From Algibacillus agarilyticus (GTDB lineage: Bacteria; Pseudomonadota; Gammaproteobacteria; Enterobacterales; Alteromonadaceae): DNA of 64,000 nt. Below, one piece after another: positions 1 through 11,134 of this stretch (its first letter is position 1; each line of letters starts with the position of its first letter). Where the stretch lies: the NCBI RefSeq assembly GCF_003286125.1, contig NZ_QMED01000003.1, forward strand, positions 248,001 to 312,000, written 5' to 3'. Under the pieces are notes generated by a model. It was not told where the DNA came from. It made no database searches and saw nothing but the letters and a program-made list of their open reading frames with translations. Both the position numbers and the translations under genes were made by a program.

Positions 1-1283
1 TCTTTTATATCTTGTTGAATATAGCTAATACGCTGTTGTGTTTTTTGCATCAACGGTTTTAGTGCATTCAATTGTGCTTCAATTGTTTTAACTTTATTGT
101 CGGTTTGATAAAAAGACTGGGATTGCGACTGCCATGTTTCTAGAATTAATTCATGCTGTTGTTCATTTTCTTCTAATAGCAAAATGGCTTCGTCTTGTTC
201 TTCTTTAGCCATAGTAAGTTCGGGTAATAAATCATCAAACTGCGATTTTAACTCGGTTAATCGAGCTTCAGCCGCCACTAAATCGGTTTCGAGATTTTGT
301 TTTTCACTTTGCTGATGATTTTTATTACGCTCTAAACCTGCTTTTTTCTCACGCAAGTGCAGTTGCTGTTGTTCTGCTCGGGTAATCGATTTAGCAAAGG
401 TAAAGAGTTGTTGGTTAATTTGCTCAAGTTGATGTTTTAATTCTGCTTGTTGTGTTTTTAATGTGAATAATTGGTTTTGATCACCTTGTTGCGCAGTTGA
501 AAGGGCTTCAAGGGCTAATTGCTTTTGTTTTATGTTTTTATCAAGCGCTTCGGTTTGGTTATTCAAACGCATCCAACGCAAAACACAATGCTCAGCTTTG
601 AGTTTACGTTCTTGAGATTTTAGGTCTTTATAACGTTTAGCAGCCGAAGCTTGTTTTTGCAGCTTTTCTAGCTGTTGCTGTAATTCGGCTCGAACATCGG
701 CTAATCGCTCTAAATTATCACGGGTGTGTTTTATGCGATTTTCAGTTTCACGTCGACGTTCTTTGTATTTAGAAATACCGGCTGCTTCTTCCAAAAAAAT
801 TCGCAACTCTTGCGGTTTTGATTCAATTAAACGAGAGATCATGCCTTGTTCAATAATGGCATATGAGCGAGGCCCTAAACCGGTACCTAAAAATAATTCC
901 GTTATATCTTTTTTTCGGCACTTGGCGCCGTTTAATAAATAAGTTGAAACCGCTTCACGTGTGACAATGCGCTTAATCGAAATTTCATTAAAGGCCGCGT
1001 ACTCTCCTTTTAAGCGCCCTTCACTATTATCAAAAACTAATTCAATACTGGCTTGTGAAATAGGTTTACGCGAAGTTGAACCATTAAAAATAACATCGGT
1101 CATGGCATCGCCGCGTAAATTTTTAGCCGAACTTTCGCCTAAAACCCATCTAACCGCATCAATGATATTCGATTTACCACAACCATTAGGCCCGACAATT
1201 GCTGTCATTTGTGCAGGAAAAGGAACCGTAGTGGGATCCACAAAAGACTTAAAGCCTGCTAATTTAATTTGTTTTAACCGCAT
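1..1283 (-). CDS. smc: Chromosome segregation ATPase SMC, N-terminal part (runs off window)
   Basis: SMC forms the DNA-entrapping ATPase of bacterial condensin. The start at 1283 gives MRLKQIKLAGFKSF, the standard SMC opening, followed by the Walker A motif GPNGCGKSN (about residues 32-40), the NIIDAVRWVLGE stretch and a conserved head up to about residue 165. After that the sequence is Gln/Lys/Glu-rich coiled coil. About 427 residues are visible, so the hinge, second coiled coil and C-terminal ATPase half lie beyond base 1. The gene is divergent from cysZ across a 142-bp gap. No frameshift is seen in the visible part. Identification rests on motif order and is secure; only the missing C-terminal portion is unknown. 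Confidence 0.96.
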   Translation of the reverse strand, partial: MRLKQIKLAGFKSFVDPTTVPFPAQMTAIVGPNGCGKSNIIDAVRWVLGESSAKNLRGDAMTDVIFNGSTSRKPISQASIELVFDNSEGRLKGEYAAFNEISIKRIVTREAVSTYLLNGAKCRKKDITELFLGTGLGPRSYAIIEQGMISRLIESKPQELRIFLEEAAGISKYKERRRETENRIKHTRDNLERLADVRAELQQQLEKLQKQASAAKRYKDLKSQERKLKAEHCVLRWMRLNNQTEALDKNIKQKQLALEALSTAQQGDQNQLFTLKTQQAELKHQLEQINQQLFTFAKSITRAEQQQLHLREKKAGLERNKNHQQSEKQNLETDLVAAEARLTELKSQFDDLLPELTMAKEEQDEAILLLEENEQQHELILETWQSQSQSFYQTDNKVKTIEAQLNALKPLMQKTQQRISYIQQDIK

Positions 1284-1425
1284 GAAATGTTGGATAATCG
1301 ATTTTTATTGAACAATCGCTAAACATAACAGATGCTGTGCCTCGCGACAATGCTCGCCTTCGAAGAATCTAGTTCACTGCGCGTTTTATCAACAAACCTT
1401 ACTTATTAAAGTTGAGTATTTTTAT

Positions 1426-2118
1426 ATGAACCATTTTTTTGCCGGATTTAATTTAATTACCCAACCTGGGTTAAGACGTTTTGTGATCGTGCCATTGCTC
1501 ATTAATATCATTTTATTTGTGATTGCATTGATTGCCTTAATTTCTCAGCTGGATCACATTACAGATTGGGCTTATTCATTATTACCTTCTTGGTTATCTT
1601 GGCTTTCATATTTAGTCTCGCCTTTAATCATCATTGCTACGTTCATGGTTTTTTCATTTATTTTTACCGCGGTTGCTAATTTCATCGCCGCGCCTTTCAA
1701 TGGCATTTTAGCTGAAAAAACTGAACACCTGCTCACCGGTAAAAGTCCAGACTATCAAACAACATTTTCTTCTGAAGTAACGCGCACTTTAAAACGCGAA
1801 TGGCAAAAATTGATGTACGTTTTGCCTAAAAGTATCGGTTTTTTAATTCTTTTTTGGCTTGTACCGATATTTGGTCAAGTTATTTGGTTTTTATTTAGTG
1901 CGTGGATTATGGCTATTCAGTATTGTGATTACCCGTTTGATAATCATAAGGTTGAGTTTGGCGATATGAAAGATACCCTTTGGCAGCACAAAGGCAGCGC
2001 ATTTAGCTTTGGTGGTACCGTTGTCTTATTTTCTATGGTGCCATTTATCAACTTGCTTGTGATGCCGGTCGCTGTGTGTGGTGCGACAAAATTATGGGTA
2101 GAAGAAATTAATAATTAA
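1426..2118 (+). CDS. cysZ: Sulfate transporter CysZ-like membrane protein
   Basis: This 230-residue protein has the CysZ/EI24 pattern: N-terminal FxxGFNLITQPGLRRFVIVPLLIN, four or five hydrophobic segments (roughly residues 20-42, 60-90, 140-170, 195-220) and the conserved APFNG and CDYPFDNH motifs. CysZ is an inner-membrane protein taking up sulfate for cysteine synthesis. Its length is close to the E. coli protein (about 250). Divergent placement from smc, with zipA and ligA expected beyond smc, is common in related genomes; those genes are outside this window. It stands alone before the his leader. Transport activity is inferred from the family. Confidence 0.9.
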   Translation: MNHFFAGFNLITQPGLRRFVIVPLLINIILFVIALIALISQLDHITDWAYSLLPSWLSWLSYLVSPLIIIATFMVFSFIFTAVANFIAAPFNGILAEKTEHLLTGKSPDYQTTFSSEVTRTLKREWQKLMYVLPKSIGFLILFWLVPIFGQVIWFLFSAWIMAIQYCDYPFDNHKVEFGDMKDTLWQHKGSAFSFGGTVVLFSMVPFINLLVMPVAVCGATKLWVEEINN

Positions 2119-2338
2119 CACACTTAAATAAAGAATGTAATTAAACAAAGGTAGGCTATTTATTAGTCACTTAATCAATTTAAAGTGAAATAGTGATTTT
2201 AAGTATATAAAATCACTATTGGTTTTATTCTGCACCTTGCGTTTATTTAACAATTAAGGTACTTTGTCGCCATAAATTTATAGCTTGCATTACAATCTCG
2301 TTTTTTAAGCTGATTTAACATTATTTGGTAATATTAAA

Positions 2339-2389
2339 ATGACAAACTTGAAAGTTTCTATCCACCATCACCATCACATTTTGGATTAG
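2339..2389 (+). CDS. hisL: Histidine operon leader peptide
   Basis: A 16-codon frame starting ATG at 2339 and ending TAG at 2387 contains five consecutive histidine codons (CAC CAT CAC CAT CAC, 2363-2377). It lies 115 bp upstream of hisG and just before two alternative hairpins. This is the classic architecture of his attenuation: ribosome stalling at the His codons when charged tRNA-His is scarce prevents formation of the terminator. No strong Shine-Dalgarno sequence is visible. It is too short for routine ORF callers; the call rests on the His codon run plus the attenuator behind it. Confidence 0.93.
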   Translation: MTNLKVSIHHHHHILD

Positions 2390-2404
2390 TCTTTCAGGCA
2401 GTAA

Positions 2405-2429
2405 CTGGAAGGCACAATGCATCTTCCGG
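2405..2429 (+). promoter_or_regulatory. Leader hairpin of the his attenuator (upstream stem)
   Basis: CTGGAAG (2405-2411) can pair with CTTCCGG (2423-2429), one G-U included, around an 11-base loop. It sits between the leader stop codon and the terminator stem. GGAAGGCAC (2407-2415) recurs at 2457-2465 inside the terminator loop region, which suggests mutually exclusive pairings as in other his leaders. Which partner acts as pause or antiterminator stem cannot be settled without folding. Confidence 0.55.
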
Positions 2430-2450
2430 CGTTTTAAAACCCAGTTTTCA

Positions 2451-2484
2451 AACCCTCGGAAGGCACGCCTACCGAGGGTTTTTT
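2451..2484 (+). terminator. his attenuator terminator
   Basis: AACCCTCGG (2451-2459) pairs perfectly with CCGAGGGTT (2472-2480) and is followed by a T run through 2484. It lies between the histidine-rich leader peptide and hisG, 20 bp before the hisG start, so it is a conditional intrinsic terminator and not the end of an operon. Confidence 0.92.
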
Positions 2485-2504
2485 AGTTTTCAGGACATAA
2501 TAAA

Positions 2505-3407
2505 ATGACAATAGACAACACAAGACTTCGTATCGCTATTCAAAAAGGCGGTCGTTTAAGCGATGAATCAAAGAAGCTTTTAAAAGCTTTAGGTATGAAA
2601 TTTAGTACACGCGATCGTAAATTAATCGCGCATTCAACCAACATGCCCGTTGATTTATTACTCGTTCGCGATGACGACATTCCAGGTTTAGTTATGGATG
2701 GCGTATGTGATTTAGGCATTATTGGCCAAAACGTTTTAGAAGAAGAAAAATTAGAGCGTGAAGCTAAAGGTAATGCTTGTGAGTTTAAAGAACTTAAAGA
2801 ATTAGATTTTGGCGGTTGTCATTTATCAATCGCGGTTGCAGAAGAAATGGATTATAAAGGCCCTGAGTCTTTACAAAATGCCCGTATCGCAACAACATAC
2901 CCACGCTTAACCGAAAAATACATGTCGGCTAAAGGCATCAATTTAACATTTTGCTTATTAAAAGGCTCTGTTGAAGTGGCCACTCGTGCTGGCTTGGCTG
3001 ACGGTATATGTGATTTAGTTTCTACAGGTGCAACACTTGAAGCCAACGGCTTAAAAGAAGCAGAAGTTATCTACAAATCTAAAGCGACATTAATTCAAAC
3101 AGCCGTCACCTTGAGCACTGAGAAACAAAGCTTAATCGATACGTTCTTAACTCGCATTGAAGGTATTATGCAAGCTAAAGAAAGTAAATACATTATGTTG
3201 CATGCACCTAAAGCACAACTTGATGACATTGTTGCTTTACTACCGGGTTCGGGTTCACCAACTATTTTACCGCTTGCGGGTTCAGATGACCAAGTTGCGG
3301 TTCATATTGTAAGCCCAGAAACATTATTCTGGGAAACAATGGAAGAACTTAGAACATTAGGTGCAAGTTCAATTTTAGTTATGCCAATTGAAAAAATGCT
3401 AGGTTAA
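2505..3407 (+). CDS. hisG: ATP phosphoribosyltransferase HisG, long form
   Basis: HisG joins ATP and PRPP, the first and feedback-inhibited step of histidine synthesis. At 300 residues it is the long form, carrying a C-terminal ACT-like regulatory domain (about residues 225-300) and not needing HisZ. Visible family motifs are [15 protein letters not shown] at the N terminus, [12 protein letters not shown] near residue 70 and the PRPP-loop region [21 protein letters not shown] (about residues 158-178). The ATG at 2505 has AGGA at 2492-2495. It is first in an eight-gene operon controlled by the leader attenuator. Confidence 0.98.
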   Translation: MTIDNTRLRIAIQKGGRLSDESKKLLKALGMKFSTRDRKLIAHSTNMPVDLLLVRDDDIPGLVMDGVCDLGIIGQNVLEEEKLEREAKGNACEFKELKELDFGGCHLSIAVAEEMDYKGPESLQNARIATTYPRLTEKYMSAKGINLTFCLLKGSVEVATRAGLADGICDLVSTGATLEANGLKEAEVIYKSKATLIQTAVTLSTEKQSLIDTFLTRIEGIMQAKESKYIMLHAPKAQLDDIVALLPGSGSPTILPLAGSDDQVAVHIVSPETLFWETMEELRTLGASSILVMPIEKMLG

Positions 3408-3449
3408 TGCTAGCGACTTTTATTAGTTTATAGACGGAGAGTAAAGTAC

Positions 3450-4781
3450 GTGAGTAACGTATTCGGTCAAACACAAAACTGGGCTAATTTAAGTGAAGCA
3501 GAACAAACTGCTTTGCTCGCCCGCCCTGCACTTGCAGACAGCTCAAGCCTTGCAACAATTGTGCGCGATATTATTGCGCGAGTTAGAGCAGAAGGTGATT
3601 CAGTATTAATTGAATTAGCTGAAAAATTTGATGGTGTTAAATTAGATAATTTACGTGTTTCACAACACGATATTGATAACGCGATTAATGAAATATCGAC
3701 CGAAGTTAAAGATGCAATCGAACTTGCTCACCGTCAAGTACATGCTTTTCACGCGGCTCAAATACCGCAACCCATAAAAGTAGAAACCATTCCTGGTGTT
3801 GTTTGCGAACTGCGTTCGCAAGCGATTAATGAAGTGGGATTATATGTACCAGGCGGTACGGCACCGTTGCCTTCAACCGTTATTATGACGGCAACACCAG
3901 CCAAAATAGCGGGTTGCAAACGCGTTGCTATGTTTACACCGCCAAATGCTGAAGGCAAGGTTACACCTGAAATAAGATACGCGGCAAAAGTATGTGGCGT
4001 AGACGAGCTCTATATTTCAGGTGGTGCGCAAGCAATTGCCGCATTAGCTTATGGTACCAATAGCATTAAAAAAGTAGATAAAATTTATGGCCCGGGCAAT
4101 AGCTTTGTTACCGAAGCTAAACAACAAGTTAGCCAAGATGCATTAGGTGCCGCTATTGATATGCCGGCTGGCCCAAGTGAAGTTTTAGTGTTAGCCGATG
4201 CTTTAGCCGATGCAGATTACGTGGCCGCCGATTTACTTTCGCAAGCGGAACACGGCGCCGACTCGCAAGTCATTTTAATTACCAACTCGGCACAACAAGC
4301 GACCGCAGTTGAGTTAGCGACCCAGCAACAACTTAATTTATTGCCACGTAAAGCCATAGCAACAGAAGCGTTAAAACACAGTCGAATTATCATTGTAGAA
4401 TCAATTGAGCAAGGCATTAGTGTGTCAAACCAATATGCCCCTGAGCACTTAATTGTACAAACAGAAAATGCACGTGATTTATTACCACAGTTTGAAAATG
4501 CCGGTTCAATTTTTATTGGGGCATTTACCCCTGAATCGGCCGGTGATTATGCCAGCGGCACCAATCATGTACTTCCAACTTATGGCTACACCCGAGCTTA
4601 CTCAAGCTTAAACTTATCTAGCTATATGAAGCAATTTACAGTACAAGAATTAACAGAATCGGGGTTAAATGCGATTGGACCAGCCATTATGGCATTGGCT
4701 AACGCAGAAGGCCTAGATGCACATAAAAATGCAGTTAAAATTCGCCTAGATAAACAAGCCGTCTTAGGTGGAGAGAAATAA
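3450..4781 (+). CDS. hisD: Histidinol dehydrogenase HisD
   Basis: HisD is a zinc enzyme that oxidises L-histidinol to L-histidine in two NAD-dependent steps, the last of the pathway. The 443-residue product has the conserved VGLYVPGGTAPLPSTVIMTA region (about residue 130), the KIYGPGNSFVTEAKQ segment, the SQAEHGADSQ zinc/substrate-binding stretch and APEHL near residue 330. The start is GTG at 3450, preceded by GGAG; length matches the family. Its stop overlaps the hisC start by one base (TAATG), indicating translational coupling. Confidence 0.98.
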   Translation: MSNVFGQTQNWANLSEAEQTALLARPALADSSSLATIVRDIIARVRAEGDSVLIELAEKFDGVKLDNLRVSQHDIDNAINEISTEVKDAIELAHRQVHAFHAAQIPQPIKVETIPGVVCELRSQAINEVGLYVPGGTAPLPSTVIMTATPAKIAGCKRVAMFTPPNAEGKVTPEIRYAAKVCGVDELYISGGAQAIAALAYGTNSIKKVDKIYGPGNSFVTEAKQQVSQDALGAAIDMPAGPSEVLVLADALADADYVAADLLSQAEHGADSQVILITNSAQQATAVELATQQQLNLLPRKAIATEALKHSRIIIVESIEQGISVSNQYAPEHLIVQTENARDLLPQFENAGSIFIGAFTPESAGDYASGTNHVLPTYGYTRAYSSLNLSSYMKQFTVQELTESGLNAIGPAIMALANAEGLDAHKNAVKIRLDKQAVLGGEK

Positions 4782-5851
4782 TGAGTTTAGCAAATCAATT
4801 AACCCGTAAAAACATACAAGGTTTAGTACCTTATGAGTCTGCTCGTCGTACCATGTCTGGCGGACGTATTTGGCTTAATGCCAATGAATCGCCTTTTGCT
4901 AATGCTTATGAATTAGATGACTCTGTTTATAATCGTTACCCAGACTTTCAACCCGCAGACTTAATTTCAAGTTACGCCGCTTATGCCAATGTTGAAAAAA
5001 ACCAAGTATTGGCCGGCCGAGGCGCAGATGAAGCCATTGAATTACTTGTTCGCACTTTTTGTGAAAAAGACGAGAAAATATTAATTTGCCCACCCACATA
5101 CGGCATGTACGCGATTAGCGCAGAAACATGTAACATCGATGTGGTTAAAGTGCCATTAAAATCAGATTTCACCTTAGATATTCCGGCTATTGAGCAAGCT
5201 CAAAAAGAACATAAAATTAAAGTTGTGTTTATTTGCTCACCCAATAACCCGACTGGGCATTTAGTTTCGGCAACACAAATAAAACAAGTGCTCAATATAT
5301 TCGCTAGTAGTGCCATCGTTGCGGTTGACGAAGCATACATAGAATTTGCGTATGAAAATACGGTTGCAGGTTGGATAAATAAATACGCTAACTTAGCAGT
5401 ACTACGCACCATGTCTAAAGCATTTGGTTTAGCGGGTATTCGCTGTGGTTATACGCTAGCGAATAAAGATATCATTGAATCGATGAGCAAAGTGATTGCG
5501 CCCTACCCGATCAGCTGGCCTGTTGCACAAATTGCGACACAAGCACTTAGCGAAACGGGCTTAGCTCGCATGCATTCACAGCTAGCAATAATTTTAGAAC
5601 AGAAAAATAAAGTACAACAAGCACTCGACTCGCTTGATTATGTATACGAACAATTACCTAGCGCATCAAATTTTATTATGTTCCGGACTAAACAAAAACA
5701 AGGTTTATTTAAATACCTCGTTGATAACGGCATATTAATTCGTGATTATTCGAAGCAAGTATTGCTCGATGATAGCCTTCGAATTTCGATTGGTAGCGCA
5801 GAAGAAACCCAAGCCTTGATAGAGGCTATGCAAGCATTTAAGGCTGAATAG
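4781..5851 (+). CDS. hisC: Histidinol-phosphate aminotransferase HisC
   Basis: HisC is a PLP enzyme converting imidazole-acetol phosphate to histidinol phosphate with glutamate as donor. The 356-residue fold-type I protein shows LNANESPF near the N terminus, [28 protein letters not shown], and the PLP lysine in [15 protein letters not shown]. Length is normal. It overlaps hisD by one base and is followed after 4 bp by hisB, consistent with a single polycistronic message. Confidence 0.97.
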   Translation: MSLANQLTRKNIQGLVPYESARRTMSGGRIWLNANESPFANAYELDDSVYNRYPDFQPADLISSYAAYANVEKNQVLAGRGADEAIELLVRTFCEKDEKILICPPTYGMYAISAETCNIDVVKVPLKSDFTLDIPAIEQAQKEHKIKVVFICSPNNPTGHLVSATQIKQVLNIFASSAIVAVDEAYIEFAYENTVAGWINKYANLAVLRTMSKAFGLAGIRCGYTLANKDIIESMSKVIAPYPISWPVAQIATQALSETGLARMHSQLAIILEQKNKVQQALDSLDYVYEQLPSASNFIMFRTKQKQGLFKYLVDNGILIRDYSKQVLLDDSLRISIGSAEETQALIEAMQAFKAE

Positions 5852-5855
5852 AACC

Positions 5856-6926
5856 ATGTCTAGACAAAAAATATTATTTATCGACCGTGACGGGACTTTA
5901 GTTGTTGAACCACCGGTTGATTATCAATTAGATACATTAGAAAAGTTGGTTTTCGAACCTAATGTTTTTGCCGCTTTAACTAAATTAAGAGCAGAAGGCT
6001 ACTTATTAGTGATGGTAACTAACCAAGACGGTTTAGGTACTGATAGCTTTCCAACTGCTGATTTTGAAAAGCCACAGCAAAAAATGCTCGATATTTTTGC
6101 GTCACAAGGCATCACATTTGACGACATTTTAGTCTGTCCACATTTTGAATCAGATAATTGCACATGCCGTAAACCTAAACTCGGTTTAGTCAGTGATTAT
6201 TTGCAGCAAGGTAAAGTAGATTTTGAAAACAGTTATGTGATCGGCGATCGCATGACTGATATACAGCTCGCTCAAAATATGGGCATTCAAAGCTTCCAGT
6301 ACAATCCGGAATCATTAAACTGGGATCACATTGTTGCGGCACTAACAACTCAACCGCGTGAAGCCAGTATTCATCGAAAAACCAGCGAAACCGATATTTT
6401 AGTCGAAGTTAATTTAGATAAAGTCGCTAAAGCCGATATTTCGACTGGCGTTGGTTTCTTTGATCACATGCTTGATCAAATATCGACTCACGGTGGCTTT
6501 TATATGAATATTAAAGTCGATGGTGACTTACATATTGATGATCACCATAGTGTTGAAGATACCGCGCTTGCACTGGGTCAAGCATTGAAAAAAGCCCTTG
6601 GCAACAAAAAAGGCATTGGCCGTTTTGGTTTTAGTTTACCAATGGACGAATGTTTAGCTCAATGTGTACTTGATATATCAGGCCGGGCATTTACTAAATT
6701 TGATGCTCAATTTGATCACGCGTTAGTTGGTGGATTAGCCACTGAAATGGTGCCACATTTCTTCCGCTCATTAGCCGATGGCATGGCAATTACTTTACAC
6801 CTTTCAACAACCGGTGATAATGATCATCATCGTGTAGAAAGCTTATTTAAAGTATTTGGTCGCGCGCTACGTCAAGCCATTCGCATAGAAGGCACTGAAC
6901 TACCTAGCAGTAAAGGGGTTTTATAA
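5856..6926 (+). CDS. hisB: Bifunctional histidinol-phosphatase / imidazoleglycerol-phosphate dehydratase HisB
   Basis: The fused enzyme of enteric-type gammaproteobacteria: an N-terminal HAD phosphatase with nucleophile motif FIDRDGTLV (D10, D12), zinc-ligand cysteines in [15 protein letters not shown] and [10 protein letters not shown], then an IGPD domain from about residue 165 with the metal motifs [20 protein letters not shown] and [12 protein letters not shown]. It supplies the sixth step (dehydratase) and the eighth step (phosphatase) of the pathway. At 356 residues it is the normal size of the bifunctional form. The hisH start follows its stop codon directly. Confidence 0.98.
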   Translation: MSRQKILFIDRDGTLVVEPPVDYQLDTLEKLVFEPNVFAALTKLRAEGYLLVMVTNQDGLGTDSFPTADFEKPQQKMLDIFASQGITFDDILVCPHFESDNCTCRKPKLGLVSDYLQQGKVDFENSYVIGDRMTDIQLAQNMGIQSFQYNPESLNWDHIVAALTTQPREASIHRKTSETDILVEVNLDKVAKADISTGVGFFDHMLDQISTHGGFYMNIKVDGDLHIDDHHSVEDTALALGQALKKALGNKKGIGRFGFSLPMDECLAQCVLDISGRAFTKFDAQFDHALVGGLATEMVPHFFRSLADGMAITLHLSTTGDNDHHRVESLFKVFGRALRQAIRIEGTELPSSKGVL

Positions 6927-9023
<2,097 letters not shown>

Positions 9024-9030
<7 letters not shown>

Positions 9031-9644
9031 TCACAGCAGAAACACTAAATACCCTTGCTTGGGAAAAAGGCGATGGCATGCTGCCGCTTATCGTTCAAAA
9101 TGCATTTTCAGGTAAAATTTTAATGCAAGGCTATGCCGATAAAGCCGCGTTAGAGAAAACATTCTCAACAGGTTTAGTTACTTTTTATAGTCGTAGTAAA
9201 GACCGCTTATGGACTAAAGGCGAAGAATCGGGTAACAGCCTTAAACTGGTTGAATTATCGACAGATTGCGATAGCGACAGTTTAATTGCATTAGCAGAGC
9301 CTGTTGGCCCAACTTGTCATACGGGCAGCGAAACCTGTTGGAATACCGAAGCCCAGCCGCACTTAGCCTTTATTAGTGACTTACAAGACGTTATCGCTAG
9401 TCGTAAAGGTGCCGATGCTAGTTCAAGTTATACCGCGAGTTTATATGCCAAAGGTGTAAAACGTATTTCACAAAAAGTAGGTGAAGAAGGCGTAGAAGTA
9501 GCCCTGGCTGCCACTTCAGGTGACAAAGACGAATTAATTTGCGAATCGGCTGATTTGCTATATCACTTAACCGTCTTATTACAAAGCATGGACTTATCAC
9601 TTTCAGATGTTATCGATAAATTAAAAGAACGCCACGCTAAATAA
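9024..9644 (+). CDS. hisI: Bifunctional phosphoribosyl-AMP cyclohydrolase / phosphoribosyl-ATP pyrophosphatase HisIE
   Basis: The product carries out the second and third steps of histidine synthesis. The N-terminal PRA-CH half contains [29 protein letters not shown] and the zinc-binding [21 protein letters not shown]; the C-terminal half (from about residue 115) is the helical PRA-PH domain with [11 protein letters not shown] and [13 protein letters not shown]. The length of 206 residues is typical of the fused enzyme. It is last in the operon and is followed by a strong terminator. Confidence 0.97.
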
Positions 9645-9670
9645 GCAAATCGTTCTTTAATACCCACTAT

Positions 9671-9715
9671 AAAAAAAAGCAGATAATTAATCATTTAATT
9701 TTCTGCTTTTTTTTT
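9671..9715 (+). terminator. Terminator of the his operon
   Basis: AAAAAGCAGA and TCTGCTTTTT form a stem around an AT-rich loop, ending in a run of nine T. It begins 27 bp after the hisI stop codon. Confidence 0.93.
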
Positions 9716-10114
9716 GTGTTCTTAAAAAAGTGTTCATATTTAGGTCTCTTTATAAATACCCAAGTCATTGCAAAAAATACGTTCACCGTTATCAGTTATA
9801 AAGTCACTTGGGTATAGTGAAAAACTGAGCTTTAAATTTTAAATTTAACAACATATCCCTCTCATTATTCACTGAAAACACATTTAAATAGAGCTCATTT
9901 TTAAGACGATGCGGCTTGAAATTATTGTTGAAAAGTCACCCGGGTTGCTATTTCAATAAAACGACAGCAATTAAAAATCAACATCAACCATGAATATACG
10001 CATTTTATTTAGTTAATACTTCGACAACTTCATATCTCTATTGATAAAACTAAAACCACATAGTAAATTAAAAAACAGAGTAAAATTATATAGTTAATAG
10101 AAAGGATTCTCTGC
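9716..10114. other. Intergenic region before the MoxR operon, with an inverted repeat
   Basis: No gene is seen. ACCCAAGT (9758-9765) is mirrored by ACTTGGGT (9806-9813). A related phrase, GTCACTTGGGGATAC, appears at 25074-25090, so this is probably a dispersed small repeat. The remainder is AT-rich; AAGGA at 10102-10106 is the ribosome site of the next gene. The promoter of the three-gene operon should lie here but no convincing -35/-10 pair was identified. Confidence 0.5.
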
Positions 10115-11134
10115 ATGCTGCTCTCGCCTAATGAGCTACACAATTCATTATCAACACTTATAACCACCGACACTCAACTTTCAGTGATGATCTGGGGAAA
10201 GCCCGGAATTGGAAAATCATCTGTCGTCGCGAATATAGCCAAACAAAACAATCTCGCATTTGTCGACATACGATTAACTCAACTCATGCCCAGCGATTTA
10301 CGCGGGATCCCGGTTCCAGACCAAGGTAAAACGCATTGGTTTCCACCTTCATTTTTACCGACAAAGGGAAAAGGAATTCTGTTTCTGGATGAAATAAATA
10401 TGGCTCCTCCAACAATGCAAGGTGTTGCACAGCAACTTATCCTAGATCGAAAGATTGGTGATTATAACGTTCCAGATGGATGGTTTATTTGGGCAGCCGG
10501 TAATCGAGCAGAAGATAAAGCAGCCGTATTTAAAATGCCCGCACCACTTGCAAATCGTTTCTTGCACTTTGATGTTGCTATATCGCTAGACGACTTCAAG
10601 CGCTACGCGTTACTCAATAACATTGATAGTAAAATCATCGGTTTTTTAAATTTTAGACCGGCATTATTACATAAACCGAATGATAACGATCCTCGTTGGC
10701 CTTCACCGCGCAGCTGGGAAATGGCGAGTCAATTATTAAAGATAGGCTTAAATACATCATCGGCCATTGGTAATGGATGTGCGATTGAATTGGAGGCATT
10801 TATCGAATTGTCTTACAATATGCCTGATTTGAACGCTATAATGCAAGGCACGAGCATCGATGATTTCCCTACAACACCTTCAATTTCATACGCACTTATA
10901 TCGGCATTAGCAATAAAAATTAAAGTACCATCAGACGCTGTTAACAGCTTTAAATGGCTACTCAAAACAGCCAATCCTGAATGGATCCAAGTTTTTATAA
11001 ACGATTTGTTTTTATTGTTGAATGCAAATGGTCAGTTTGCTCAATTTGCGACTGCTTTTATCAAAGACCCAACAGCCAAAAAATATTTACAAGACTATGC
11101 TAAATTAACAAAAGCGATTAACGATGTCCTCTGA
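10115..11134 (+). CDS. MoxR-type AAA+ ATPase
   Basis: A 339-residue AAA+ ATPase of the MoxR/AAA_5 group. Walker A is GKPGIGKSS (residues 28-36), Walker B ILFLDEI (88-94), sensor 1 is AAGNR around Asn130 and the arginine-finger segment LANRF is near 145-149. MoxR proteins act as hexameric chaperones, usually with a VWA-domain partner encoded next door; exactly such a partner follows with an 11-bp overlap. The start ATG at 10115 has AAAGGA eight bases upstream. The C-terminal ~100 residues are less conserved. Substrate is unknown. Resemblance to RavA or YehL exists at fold level only. Confidence 0.9.
   Translation: MLLSPNELHNSLSTLITTDTQLSVMIWGKPGIGKSSVVANIAKQNNLAFVDIRLTQLMPSDLRGIPVPDQGKTHWFPPSFLPTKGKGILFLDEINMAPPTMQGVAQQLILDRKIGDYNVPDGWFIWAAGNRAEDKAAVFKMPAPLANRFLHFDVAISLDDFKRYALLNNIDSKIIGFLNFRPALLHKPNDNDPRWPSPRSWEMASQLLKIGLNTSSAIGNGCAIELEAFIELSYNMPDLNAIMQGTSIDDFPTTPSISYALISALAIKIKVPSDAVNSFKWLLKTANPEWIQVFINDLFLLLNANGQFAQFATAFIKDPTAKKYLQDYAKLTKAINDVL

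Noticed and set aside
724-1311. Two plus-strand open frames (724-942, 961-1311)
   Set aside because: They lie antisense to the conserved smc head domain and show no family features.
2363-2377. Run of His codons resembling a vector His tag
   Set aside because: It is inside a short leader frame directly before an attenuator and hisG, the natural context for regulatory His codons.
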